From the NCBI GenBank assembly GCA_964242115.1, contig CAXSZX010000004.1:62001-126000 (forward strand): a stretch of DNA of 64,000 nt. Reading direction: 5' to 3'. The translations under genes and the position numbers were made by a program. Source of the stretch: BOG-908 sp964242115 (GTDB lineage Bacteria > Pseudomonadota > Alphaproteobacteria > Acetobacterales > Acetobacteraceae). Every line of letters begins with the position of its first letter. Position 1 is the stretch's first letter. This document shows, one piece after another, positions 8,869 to 16,717 of the stretch. The notes beneath the pieces are model-generated. The model ran no database searches. It was not told where the DNA came from and saw nothing but the letters and a program-made list of their open reading frames with translations.

Positions 8869-8999
8869 AAGGAAACGGTTCGTTTTTCAAAGAACCAAAC
8901 AACATGTATTCCCTGAAGTGCACATCACCGGATCAACCCGCGACAGCGAAACCAAAAGTTCTTTGCTTTGTTTTTCGAAAAAAAAAGGCCTTGGTTGCC
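8869..8999. repeat. R element R4, partly degraded
   Basis: The left arm has decayed (GGTTCGTTTTTCAAAGAACC). The middle contains CGCGACAGCGAAACC, and the right arm ends AAAAAAAAGGCCTTGGTTGCC. Five bases separate it from the ftsB stop. Confidence 0.75.
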
Positions 9000-9004
9000 T
9001 GCCC

Positions 9005-9334
9005 TCAATAAAGCTTCTTCCCCTGGCCATAAGGCACAACCACGTCGCTAGGGTCCGCCACGTTCAGCATCGCGCGCGCCCGCTCGTCCAGCGTGTCCGG
9101 GTCGATATGGTTGGCGCGCAACCCGGCTACCCTAACTTCCCAAGCCTGACGCTCCGCCTCGGCAGCGACCAGCTCCGCCCTGGCGGTGACCAGCTGCTGC
9201 TGGCGCATTGCGTAGGACCGCAACCCATGGTCGCCGCGCAGCGCGTTCCAGCCGAAATATGTGGTCAGGCCAAGGAACAGCAAAGGCGGGATGGCGGCCT
9301 GGGCAAGTCGCTTCGCGCCGCGAACGATGTTCAA
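9005..9334 (-). CDS. ftsB: Septum formation initiator FtsB/DivIC
   Basis: A 109-residue single-pass membrane protein of the division complex. A TM segment near 15-32 (AIPPLLFLGLTTYFGW) is followed by a coiled-coil region rich in Gln/Glu/Ala and the conserved tail DERARAMLNVADPSDVVV. The start is a TTG at 9334, chosen because GGGAGG lies 8-9 nt upstream and no ATG is available; the upstream open frame is repeat DNA. Its place upstream of the pdh genes matches many alphaproteobacteria. Confidence 0.88.
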   Translation of the reverse strand: MNIVRGAKRLAQAAIPPLLFLGLTTYFGWNALRGDHGLRSYAMRQQQLVTARAELVAAEAERQAWEVRVAGLRANHIDPDTLDERARAMLNVADPSDVVVPYGQGKKLY

Positions 9335-9376
9335 CTGATGACCTCCCTGATCGCGGGCGCAGCTTAGCGCAGCCAA

Positions 9377-9509
9377 GGCAAGCAAGCAGTTCTTTTCTGA
9401 AAAAAGAACCAAAAAACTTTTGCTCCCCGTCGGGGACCCGTCCGGCGAGCGCGCGACATCGGAGACAAAGGCGTTTTGCTTCTTGTTCTCGAAAAAGAAG
9501 GCTTTGTTT
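9377..9509. repeat. R element R5, intact
   Basis: Left hairpin CAGTTCTTTTCTGAAAAAAGAACC; the middle contains GTCGGGGACCCGTCCGG and GCGCGACATCGGAGAC; right hairpin TTCTTGTTCTCGAAAAAGAAGG. It spans the gap from upstream of ftsB to the stop of the ybiB-like gene, which it overlaps. Confidence 0.88.
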
Positions 9510-10461
9510 AACCGCGCTTCCGCCCCTCCCAGACCGCCCGCGCATCGAGTCCCCGCCCCATCGCCAGCAACCCCAGCTCTACGGTCGCCACCACCCGCGC
9601 CTCGGCCTCCGCGTGCCGCACCTCGCCTCGCCAAAGCGCGGCGATGTCCGGCGGCTCCTCCGCGCTCTCGCCCACCTCCAACGCCGGCAGTGCCAACTCC
9701 TGCCGCCCCTCGCCTGCCACCCACAAATGCGCGCTCACCGGCCGGCGGGGATTGCGTTCGGCCTCGCCGCCGCCGCCCTTCAGCACCAGCAGCCGCGCGC
9801 GGCCCAGCCGCTCGGCCACCGCGAGGTGCGTCTCGATGTAGGGCGGGTGGAACACCCCATCCACCGCGGCCGGAGCGTTTGCCGGGTCCAGCAGCCGCGC
9901 TACCGTGTTCAACGGCGAGCGCAGGCCGAGCAGCCGGCGCAGGCCCAGCAACCTGGCCAGCACCGGGCTCATCACCTCGGCTGGCAGGTAGGCGAAGCCG
10001 TCGCGGTCCAGCCGCACGCGCGCATCCTCGGCGCTGACTGCCGGCGTGCGGCCGAGCTGGGCCAGCGCGTCGGCGACGCTGGTGCCGCCGGTGAACTCGT
10101 TGGTGCCGTGCATCAACACCCGCACGCCCGCATCGGCCAGGGCGAGCGCCGACAGCAGGAACCACGGCGCGCCGCGCGTGCGGCCAGCGCCGTAGGACGG
10201 CCAGTCGAGGTCGGCCTGCGCGCCGGGCACGTGCGTCGCGTCTGCCGCACCCTCTACCAGGCCGGTGATCTCCTCGGGGTCCTCGCCGCGGTAGCGCAGC
10301 AGCATCAGAAAGGCGCCAACCTGCACCGGGTCGGCCGCGCCGGCGAGCAGCATCTGCATCGCGTCGTGCGCCTCCGCGCGGGTCAGCGCACGCGACCGGC
10401 CCGGGCCGCGGCCGAGCGTCGCCACGTAGGTGGCGAAACGTGCGGTCTCGACGTCGCTCAT
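9508..10461 (-). CDS. TrpD2/YbiB-like anthranilate phosphoribosyltransferase homologue
   Basis: 317 residues, started at the ATG of MSDVETARFATYVATLGRG. The N-terminal helical segment (ALTRAEAHDAMQMLLAGAADPVQVGAFLMLLRYRGEDPEE in two parts) and the glycosyltransferase family 3 core are recognisable. The PRPP-site loop is altered: the usual GTGGD is represented here by MHGTNEFTGGTSV. That pattern fits the YbiB/TrpD2 subgroup, whose E. coli member binds nucleic acid rather than making tryptophan precursors. No other trp gene is nearby, which supports YbiB over TrpD. Function in this organism unknown. Confidence 0.8.
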   Translation of the reverse strand: MSDVETARFATYVATLGRGPGRSRALTRAEAHDAMQMLLAGAADPVQVGAFLMLLRYRGEDPEEITGLVEGAADATHVPGAQADLDWPSYGAGRTRGAPWFLLSALALADAGVRVLMHGTNEFTGGTSVADALAQLGRTPAVSAEDARVRLDRDGFAYLPAEVMSPVLARLLGLRRLLGLRSPLNTVARLLDPANAPAAVDGVFHPPYIETHLAVAERLGRARLLVLKGGGGEAERNPRRPVSAHLWVAGEGRQELALPALEVGESAEEPPDIAALWRGEVRHAEAEARVVATVELGLLAMGRGLDARAVWEGRKRG

Positions 10462-10639
10462 GCGTGCACGCCCCCGCAAGGCCGGTCACACCGGCGGAGC
10501 CAAAACCTGGCGGTGCGGAATCGCACGCAGCCTCGGACCGCGTGGGTTGTCGAGCACGCGAGCGTCGGACCATGCACGCGCCGGGTTTCGGCTGTCACCG
10601 AAGTCATGACTGTCACCGGAGCTGCAACCACGGTGTCGA

Positions 10640-10998
10640 GCCACTCACCCGCGCGACGCCGAACCGCCGCCGGCACCGTATTTGTAACGGTCGGTGCTTC
10701 ACGCCCATGCGGCCCTGGACTGCGCCGCAGAAGCTGCTGCCAGGCGGGCGCAAAGCGTCGGCCACATACCCGTGCGAAGCCTCGGGCCGGCGCCGGCTCG
10801 ATGTGTGTAACAGCCGGCGCGTCTTGTGCACGCGGCCCCGAGCTTAACCGCTGCTGCCGAGCGGGTGCAGAGTATCGGGCCACTCACCCGTGCGAAGCGT
10901 CGAGCCGCTGCCGACCTGGCGACTGTGACCGCCTGGCGGCTCACGCGGACGCGGCCTTGAACTCTCCGCAGGCTTTGTCGCTGCCGCCAGGCAACGTG
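10640..10998. repeat. Imperfect tandem repeat, three copies of about 119 bp
   Basis: Copies begin near 10640, 10761 and 10880; the landmark (A)CCCG(T/C)GCGA(A/C)GC recurs at 10648, 10769 and 10887, that is at spacings of 121 and 118. Each unit contains CGAGCCG-type and GTAACxG(T/C)CGG blocks. Copies differ at many positions, so the array is old. A weaker fourth copy may precede it near 10530. The last copy runs into the 3' end of nagA. Frames read through it are Arg/Pro/Ala-rich and not convincing as genes. Confidence 0.7.
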
Positions 10999-12185
10999 TT
11001 GCCGGCCATCGGACCGCCCTGCCCCGCATCAGCAGGCCCTCGCCCGCCGGGCAACGCCGCCTCGCTTTGCCAGACGCCGCTCAGCCAGGTTCCCAGAACC
11101 CCCAGCGCTTCGTCCAGCAGAAGCAGGTCCGCGCGGGCGCCGGTCGCGATGCGGCCGACCTGGCCGTCCAGCCCCAGGAACGCGGCCGGTGCCTCGCTGG
11201 CCATGCGGATTGCCTCGGCCGCGGGCACACCCAGGCTGCGCACACAGAAACGCACCGCGTCGGCGAGGCAGATGTCGGCGCCGGCCAGGGTGCCGTCCGG
11301 GGTGCGCAGGCTGCCACCGGCGCGGTGGATGGTGCGTCCTTGCAGCTGAAACTCCGTCATCGGCGTGCCGGTGGGCGGCATGGCGTCGGACACCAGGATA
11401 GTGCGGCCCGGCTTGGCCGCAAGCAGCAGCCGCAGCATCGCGGGGTGGACGTGTATGCCGTCGGCGATCACGCCGCACCAGGTTTCGGGGTCGGCCAGCG
11501 CAGCGCCGGCGATGCCGGGCTCGCGGGCGGAGAGCGGCGGCATCGCGTTGAACAGGTGGGTGAAGCCGCTGAGGTCGGCGGCGATGGCGGCCGTCACACG
11601 CTCGCAGGAGGCTGCGCTGTGGCCGGCGCAGACGCGCACGCCGGCACGCGCCAGGCGCCGGATGGCCGCGTCCTCCACGCACTCCGGCGCCAGCGTCAAC
11701 ATCGTCGGGCCGGTGCGGGCGCACAGCATGTCGAGGTCGGCCTCGTCCGGCGCGCGGATCAGGTCGGCCGCATGCACGCCGGGGCGCGCGGGGCTGATGA
11801 ACGGGCCCTCGAAGTGGATGCCGAGCACGCCGGCCTCCGGCTCCGGCGCGACAAGGTTGGCCGCCCGCATCGCCTGGCGCGTGTCGGTGATCAGCGTGGG
11901 CAGCACCTGCGTGGTGCCGAGCCGGCGGTGTGCAGCCGCAATGGCGCGCGCGGAGGCCTGGTCCGGACGGTCGTTGAACAGCACGCCACCGCCGCCGTTG
12001 ACCTGGATGTCGACCAGCCCGGGTGCGAGCAGGCTGCCAGGCGGCAACTGCACCCGGTCGGACCCCACCGCCTCGCCTTCCGGCAGCAGGGCTGCGATGC
12101 GGCCTCCCTCGACCAGGACGCCGTGCCGGGCCAGCCACGCGCCACCCGACAGCACCGCAGCACCCACCAGGAACTGCGCCGTCAT
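10941..12185 (-). CDS. nagA: N-acetylglucosamine-6-phosphate deacetylase
   Basis: 414 residues. It removes acetate from GlcNAc-6-phosphate in amino-sugar or wall recycling. Family marks: LVDIQVNGGGGVLFND near the N-terminus (the first metal pair replaced by Q/N as in E. coli NagA), metal-site Glu in GIHFEGPF, His in CAGHSAAS and THLFNAMPPL, and the catalytic Asp in LVSDAMPPTG. No nagB or transporter gene is adjacent. The last ~30 residues (after GVWQSEAALPGG) are Gly-rich and coded by DNA that merges with the 119-bp tandem repeat; family members usually stop near GVW, so the tail is probably an acquired extension. Confidence 0.93.
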   Translation of the reverse strand: MTAQFLVGAAVLSGGAWLARHGVLVEGGRIAALLPEGEAVGSDRVQLPPGSLLAPGLVDIQVNGGGGVLFNDRPDQASARAIAAAHRRLGTTQVLPTLITDTRQAMRAANLVAPEPEAGVLGIHFEGPFISPARPGVHAADLIRAPDEADLDMLCARTGPTMLTLAPECVEDAAIRRLARAGVRVCAGHSAASCERVTAAIAADLSGFTHLFNAMPPLSAREPGIAGAALADPETWCGVIADGIHVHPAMLRLLLAAKPGRTILVSDAMPPTGTPMTEFQLQGRTIHRAGGSLRTPDGTLAGADICLADAVRFCVRSLGVPAAEAIRMASEAPAAFLGLDGQVGRIATGARADLLLLDEALGVLGTWLSGVWQSEAALPGGRGPADAGQGGPMAGNTLPGGSDKACGEFKAASA

Positions 12186-12263
12186 GCCGGCAAGCAGGCT
12201 CGGTTTACAGCGTTACCCCAGGCCGGTAGCCTGCCAGCTCCGCCAGCCACAGGATGACCAGCC

Positions 12264-12560
12264 ATGTCCGTCGCCGACATCGAGAGCACCTTTGCGTCCC
12301 GCCTGGACAAGTTCAGCGAGCTCGGCGCCAAGCTGAAGTTCGACTTCGGCGACGACCGGCTGTTCATCGACGGCACGCAGACGCCGGCGGTGATGAACCA
12401 CGACGATGAAGACGCCGATTGCACGATTGCGGTGAACCCCGACGACCTGGAGAAGATCATGCACGGCCAGCTGGATGCGACAATGGCGTTTATGACGGGC
12501 AAGCTGAAGGTAAAGGGGAATACCGGAATTGCGATGAAGCTGGCTAGCGTTTTGAAGTGA
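12264..12560 (+). CDS. SCP2 sterol-carrier-domain protein
   Basis: 98 residues, essentially one small SCP2-type lipid-binding domain: an amphipathic N-terminus, strands including DRLFIDGT and DADCTIAVNPDDLEKIMHGQ, and the typical ending FMTGKLKVKGNTGIAMKLASVL. In bacteria such stand-alone domains are inferred to bind hydrophobic ligands, and no specific reaction is known for them. The ATG is preceded by GGATGACC. Transcribed divergently from nagA. The stop codon TGA is followed directly by R6a. Confidence 0.9.
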   Translation: MSVADIESTFASRLDKFSELGAKLKFDFGDDRLFIDGTQTPAVMNHDDEDADCTIAVNPDDLEKIMHGQLDATMAFMTGKLKVKGNTGIAMKLASVLK

Positions 12561-12687
12561 GCAAGCAAGCGGTTCTTTTTTGAAAGAGATAACCAGAAAA
12601 ATTGTTTTTTGGGGGCACGTCGGGTGACGATTTCTCGACCGCACTGACAGGGCTATTTTCTTTTTCTTGTTCGCGAATGAAGCAGGT
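12561..12687. repeat. R element R6a, badly degraded
   Basis: Starts with GCAAGCAAGCGGTTCTTTTTTG right after the SCP2 stop. The return arm is decayed (AAAGAGATAACC) and the right arm survives only as TTTTCTTTTTCTTGTTCGCGAATGAAGCAGG, in two traces. Confidence 0.6.
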
Positions 12688-12837
12688 GATGCGCCTTTCA
12701 GATCACCTGGACAAGTTGCAAGCTGGTGGCAATTGCAGCGCCAAGGCAACAGGAAAAACTCTCACGAGGAGACTTAGCGATCACTACGCGTCGCGATGCC
12801 AGCGGCCCTACATCTTGACCGACTGATGTCCGCCAAG

Positions 12838-12969
12838 GAAGGCAAGGCCTGCTTTTTTGAAAAAAAGCAGCAAAAAACTTTTGCTACGGCTGTCGCGGAG
12901 TTTTCCTCAGCGTGTACTCCTGAGACCAAAAATTTTGGTTCTTTTTTTCAAAAAGAACTGCCTGCCTTG
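12838..12969. repeat. R element R6b, intact
   Basis: Left hairpin CTGCTTTTTTG/AAAAAAAGCAG shows a third paired variant of the stem. The middle contains GGCTGTCGCGGAG, and the right hairpin is GGTTCTTTTTTTCAAAAAGAAC. It lies 150 bp after R6a, so two copies follow the SCP2 gene. Confidence 0.85.
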
Positions 12970-13331
12970 TCTGTCACCGGTCGAGGGTTTCGGGCAGTTG
13001 GAGTAACTAGACGGTTGCAGACAGACTCCAGGCGGTCGTGGAGCCCGATGCATACCGCGTCGGCGTCGATAGCAGTATCCGGGTCAGCCGATTTCCCGAG
13101 GTTCCGAGTTCACGTGTGGGCGCTGTTGCGGGCGACACGCACGGTGCTTGGCACGCGCCCGCACTCAGCAAAGCCGTCCCTCCTCATGACAGATAGCGGC
13201 ACGGCCCGGTAACGGCAGAAACCAGCGCGGCGGCTTGAGCCGGCGCAACCTGTCCATCGACGCCTCGCCCGGCCTCATGCGGCCGAACATCGACGCCCCC
13301 TCTTGCGCGACGCATCCCGACTGCGTATCGA
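12970..13331. other. Intergenic stretch, nothing recognised
   Basis: About 360 bp between R6b and the acyltransferase gene. Short plus-strand frames exist but have no family features. The acyltransferase promoter should be here; no clear -35/-10 or operator was seen. Confidence 0.4.
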
Positions 13332-14408
13332 ATGTGTACGGAAATGGGCACCACCCCTCAATACAGGCCGTTCGGCGCGTTCCGTTTCGCGCTTGCCATG
13401 ATGGTGCTGCTGCAGCACGGGCTCGTGCTACTGAAACCGCCGGCGCGCGAGGTGTTCTACGACCTCGAGCTCGGCGCTCTGGCGGTGGCCGTCTTCTTCG
13501 CGCTGTCCGGCTTCATCGTGGCCGAAGCCACCGACAGCTTCTACGCCGGCCGCCCCGGCGCCTTTCTCGCCAATCGTGTGCTGCGCGTGGTGCCGCCCTA
13601 CTTGGCCGCTCTGCTGCTGACCATCCTGGCCGATTGCTGTCTGTATCACGCCGGCCGCCTCGTGCCGCTGGACGCGCCGTTGGCCGGGCCGCCGTGGCAG
13701 CCGCGCGTAGTGCTGGCGGCGTTGGCCGAGATCGTGCCGGGCCTGCCGGCGCACCGCATCAGCGGACAGGATTTCTCCTTTGTCCCCTTCGCCTGGACGT
13801 TGCGGGTGGAGTTTGCCTTCTACCTGGCGGCCTATGCCACTTGCTGGGCGGCAGCGCGAGCCGGCGTAGGCGCGCAGCGGCGGATCGTGGGCGCTGCCTT
13901 CGTGTTGGGCTACGCGATGTTCGGCGTGTTCCTGCTGCGGCACGGCGCCGGCGGGCGCCAGTTGCTCAACACCCCGTTCTTCGCCTTCGGCGTCGCGGCC
14001 TACCTGGCGCGCGGAGCCGCCTTGCCACTGGCCCGGGCGAACCTGCTGGCGGCCGCGTGCTGCGTGCCGGTGGCCTTTGTGCTGTGCGGCGAGCGCGGCC
14101 ACCCTGTCCTGGCCTATCAGTTGCCGATCCTGCTGGTGCTGTTCACGCTCCTGGTGATGCTGGCACGCGCGCCGGCACCGGGCGGCGTGTGGCGGCGCTG
14201 GGACCGCCGGTTGGGTGAGCTGTCCTACCCGATTTACATCGGCCACGGCGTGGTGCTGACGTGCCTGGCCAGCTTGTCGAGCGCACGTGGAGTGCTGCCT
14301 TACGCAGCTTCGGTCGGGCTGTCTTTGGCGGTGGCTATGGTCTTGCACGCGGGCGTCGAGCAGAGATTGAGGGGCGTGCGGGATCGGTTGAGGGGGAGCA
14401 GGGTGTGA
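13332..14408 (+). CDS. Acyltransferase family 3 membrane protein
   Basis: 358 residues with about ten hydrophobic segments. The AT3 (OafA/YrhL-type) pattern is clear: a first helix with QHG near residue 32 (the conserved His), LSGFIVAEA..FL.NR.LRVVPPYLAALLL, then a WTLRVEFAFYL segment and a late LSYPIYIGHGVV helix. Such proteins transfer acyl groups from the cytoplasm to extracytoplasmic glycans or lipids. A second ATG lies 12 nt downstream; neither has a strong ribosome binding site. No glycan-synthesis genes adjoin it, so the acceptor is unknown. Confidence 0.88.
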   Translation: MCTEMGTTPQYRPFGAFRFALAMMVLLQHGLVLLKPPAREVFYDLELGALAVAVFFALSGFIVAEATDSFYAGRPGAFLANRVLRVVPPYLAALLLTILADCCLYHAGRLVPLDAPLAGPPWQPRVVLAALAEIVPGLPAHRISGQDFSFVPFAWTLRVEFAFYLAAYATCWAAARAGVGAQRRIVGAAFVLGYAMFGVFLLRHGAGGRQLLNTPFFAFGVAAYLARGAALPLARANLLAAACCVPVAFVLCGERGHPVLAYQLPILLVLFTLLVMLARAPAPGGVWRRWDRRLGELSYPIYIGHGVVLTCLASLSSARGVLPYAASVGLSLAVAMVLHAGVEQRLRGVRDRLRGSRV

Positions 14409-14409
14409 G

Positions 14410-14511
14410 GAAGCCGTCGGTTCTAAAAACACACTGAAAGCTTTATGGCGGCCGCAGTCGTGTCGGTGGATGCGCCCGGTTCTCGGGGACACTCAAAAAC
14501 GATCGCTTGCC
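14410..14511. repeat. R element R7, degenerate
   Basis: Traces only: GGTTCTAAAAACAC at the left; GGTTCTCGGGGAC and AAAAACGATCGCTTGCCT at the right. It lies between two convergent genes and touches the stop of the minus-strand flavoprotein gene. Confidence 0.5.
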
Positions 14512-16121
14512 TACCTCCGCCGCCAAGCCATTCCCACCCGCCCCTGCACGCTCCTGTCCCGCAAAACCTCGCGTGCCGCGTTCATCCCCGGCATGCCCGA
14601 CACCCCGCCACCGGGGTGCGTGCCCGCGCCGCACAGGTATAGCCCGCGCACCGGCGCCCGGTAGCTGCCGTGGCCCAGCACCGGCCGCGCCGACCACAGC
14701 TGATCGAGCGACATGTGCCCGTGCATGATGTCGCCGCCCACCAGGCCGAACTTCTCCTCGAGGTCGGCCGGCGAGAGGAGGCTGCGCCCGAGCACCGAGG
14801 CGGCAAAATTCGGCGCGTGCTGGTTGACCGTGGCGATCATCAGGTCGGCCACCTCTTCGCGCGCGCTGGCCCAGTCGCGTCCTGGCAGGATTGGTGCAAC
14901 CTGCTGGCAGAACAGGCTGGCGACGTGCTGACCGGGCGGCGCCAGCGTGTCGTCCACCGTGCTGGGGATCAGCATCTCCACGATCGGCGCGCGCGACCAG
15001 CCGTGGCGGCGGGCGTCCTGGTAGGCTTGGTCCATGTAGTCGAGCGTGGGTGCGAGCACGATGCCGCTTTGGTGGTGTTCGGCAGGCGCGCGGCCCGGCA
15101 GGCAGGTGAAGTCCGGCAGTTCGGACAGCGCCACGTTCATCCGGAACGTGCCCGAGCCGCATTTGTAGTTCGCCATGCGGGTGCGGAAATCTGCCGGCAG
15201 CGCGTCGGCTTCGACCAGGCGGGTGAACAGCAGCTTCGGGTTCAGGTTGGAGACGACGAGCGGCGCTGCGAGCATGCGACCGTCCTCCAGCTCCACCCCG
15301 CGCGTGCGGCCCGCCTCCGCCACCACCCGGCGAACCGGCGCGTCCAGCATGATCTGCACGCCTAGCGCGGCGCAGGCCTGCGCCATCGACTGGGTGATCG
15401 CCCCCATGCCGCCCACGGCGTGGCCCCAGTTGCCCTTCTTGCCGTTCACGCCGCCGAAGGTGTGGTGCAGCAGCACGTAGGCCGAGCCGGGCGTATCTGG
15501 GCTCGCGTAGTTGCCGACGATGGAGTCAAAGCCCAGCACGGCCTTGATCGGGTCGCTTTCGAACCAGGTATCGAGCACGTCGCGCGCGCTCTTGGTGAAC
15601 AGGTCCAGCAGGTCGCGCTGCCGCGTCTGCCCGAGCCGGCGCAGCAGGTTACCCTGACGCACGGCGCGCGGCATGCCCCAGATGCCGTCCGGCAGGTTGG
15701 GTGGCGTTTGCGTGGCGAGCCGGCGTAGCACGTCGCCCACTTCGTCGAGCATGGCGTAGTAGGCGGGCAGGCGTTCGGCGTCGCGGGTGGAGAACTTGGC
15801 GATTTCGGCCTGGGTGCGTTCGAGGCCGCCGCCGAGTTTGAGGTAGCCGCCATCCTCAGTGGGCAGGAAGTTGGAAATCGGGCGTTCGAGGATGCGCAGG
15901 CCGCGCGCGTGCAGGGCCATGTCGGCGATGACCTGTGGATGCAGCAGGCTGACCGTGTAGCTGGCGACCGAGTTGCGGAAGCCCGGGTGGAACTCCTCGG
16001 TAACCGCGGCGCCGCCGATCACGCCGCGGCGCTCGCAGATGGTGACGCGCAGGCCGGCGCGCGCGAGGTAGAAGGCACAGACAAGGCCATTGTGGCCGCC
16101 GCCGATTATGATCGCGTCCAT
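14511..16121 (-). CDS. Phytoene-desaturase-like FAD oxidoreductase (PYROXD2-type)
   Basis: 536 residues. The N-terminal dinucleotide fold has IIIGGGHNGLVCAFYLARAG (4-23) and an acidic end ICERRGVIGGAAVTEE. The C-terminal FAD segment is LYLCGAGTHPGGGVSGMPG followed by NAAREVL, typical of the NAD(P)/FAD-dependent phytoene desaturase/PYROXD2 group. No crtB or other carotenoid gene is nearby, so a carotenoid function is not supported; the substrate is open. The ATG has GAGGTG about 10 nt upstream, and R8 ends a few bases upstream of that. Confidence 0.88.
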   Translation of the reverse strand: MDAIIIGGGHNGLVCAFYLARAGLRVTICERRGVIGGAAVTEEFHPGFRNSVASYTVSLLHPQVIADMALHARGLRILERPISNFLPTEDGGYLKLGGGLERTQAEIAKFSTRDAERLPAYYAMLDEVGDVLRRLATQTPPNLPDGIWGMPRAVRQGNLLRRLGQTRQRDLLDLFTKSARDVLDTWFESDPIKAVLGFDSIVGNYASPDTPGSAYVLLHHTFGGVNGKKGNWGHAVGGMGAITQSMAQACAALGVQIMLDAPVRRVVAEAGRTRGVELEDGRMLAAPLVVSNLNPKLLFTRLVEADALPADFRTRMANYKCGSGTFRMNVALSELPDFTCLPGRAPAEHHQSGIVLAPTLDYMDQAYQDARRHGWSRAPIVEMLIPSTVDDTLAPPGQHVASLFCQQVAPILPGRDWASAREEVADLMIATVNQHAPNFAASVLGRSLLSPADLEEKFGLVGGDIMHGHMSLDQLWSARPVLGHGSYRAPVRGLYLCGAGTHPGGGVSGMPGMNAAREVLRDRSVQGRVGMAWRRR

Positions 16122-16137
16122 GCAGGAGACACCTCAA

Positions 16138-16271
16138 AAGCAAGCAGTTCTTTTTTGAAAAAAAGAACCAAAAAACTTTTGTTCCCTTGGACGTGCGGTG
16201 CGGAGAGGTCCACGACAGCCGAACAAAAGTCTTTTTGCTTCTTTTTCATCAGAAAAAGAAGGCCTTGCTTC
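16138..16271. repeat. R element R8, intact
   Basis: Left hairpin CAGTTCTTTTTTGAAAAAAAGAACC; the middle contains GAGGTCCACGACAGCCG; right hairpin GCTTCTTTTTCATCAGAAAAAGAAGG. It fills the whole gap between the 5' end of the flavoprotein gene and the stop of the BLUF gene. Confidence 0.9.
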
Positions 16272-16703
16272 CTACTCCGCCGCCGTCAGCCACTCCGCCT
16301 CCCGTCCAACCACCCGCCGCAACGTCCCCAATATCTCCTCGCCCATTGCCGAACATGCTTCGAGCGCAGCCGGCAGACCCTCGTGCCGCCTGGCTCCACC
16401 TGCGAACGCCATCGACCACTCGGGGAAGTCCCGCGAGTCGATCGGGTTGGCCTGGAGCACCGTTACGTCGGCGTGGCGCGGATCGCATTGGATGCGTTCG
16501 AACACGGACTCCACGCGATCGATGGGGCCTTCAAGAACCTGCGCGAAACACCCGTCGCTGAACAGCAAGCCGCCGGTCACGCCGACACGTGCGTTGTTGC
16601 GGCGTGAGGCCTGCAGTATGTGCGCGATCTCGGCTTCCATTTCGGCTGGGGAGCCGACAAGCGTGTTGCGGCTGCAGTAGAGCACGCGATAGATGACGGC
16701 CAC
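16272..16703 (-). CDS. Stand-alone BLUF-domain blue-light sensor
   Basis: 143 residues, almost entirely one FAD-binding BLUF domain. The light-reaction residues are all present: Tyr9 (IYRVLYCS), Asn37 (NNARVGVTG), Gln55 (FAQVLEG), Trp96 and Met98 (FPEWSMAF). No output domain is attached, so it should act through a partner. It lies 14 nt after a GGDEF-EAL gene on the same strand, making that protein the obvious candidate. I use a GTG start with AAAGGA about 10 nt upstream; a TTG at 16721 overlapping the upstream stop as TTGA is the alternative and would add six residues. Confidence 0.92.
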   Translation of the reverse strand: MAVIYRVLYCSRNTLVGSPAEMEAEIAHILQASRRNNARVGVTGGLLFSDGCFAQVLEGPIDRVESVFERIQCDPRHADVTVLQANPIDSRDFPEWSMAFAGGARRHEGLPAALEACSAMGEEILGTLRRVVGREAEWLTAAE

Positions 16704-16717
16704 TTGGTCTTGTCCTT

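Noticed and set aside
8397..8916. Plus-strand reading frames between ftsB and pdhA
   Set aside because: Partly plausible codon use but no family features, in-frame stop at 8506 and overlap with a repeat; described only as possible decay.
9508..10461. Tryptophan-pathway TrpD
   Set aside because: The PRPP loop differs and no trp genes are near; fits the YbiB/TrpD2 subgroup better.
10458..10883. Arg-rich minus-strand frame in the ybiB-nagA spacer as a gene
   Set aside because: It reads through the 119-bp tandem repeat and has no conserved features.
14511..16121. Carotenoid phytoene desaturase (crtI)
   Set aside because: Belongs to the broader PYROXD2-like group and no carotenoid genes are nearby.
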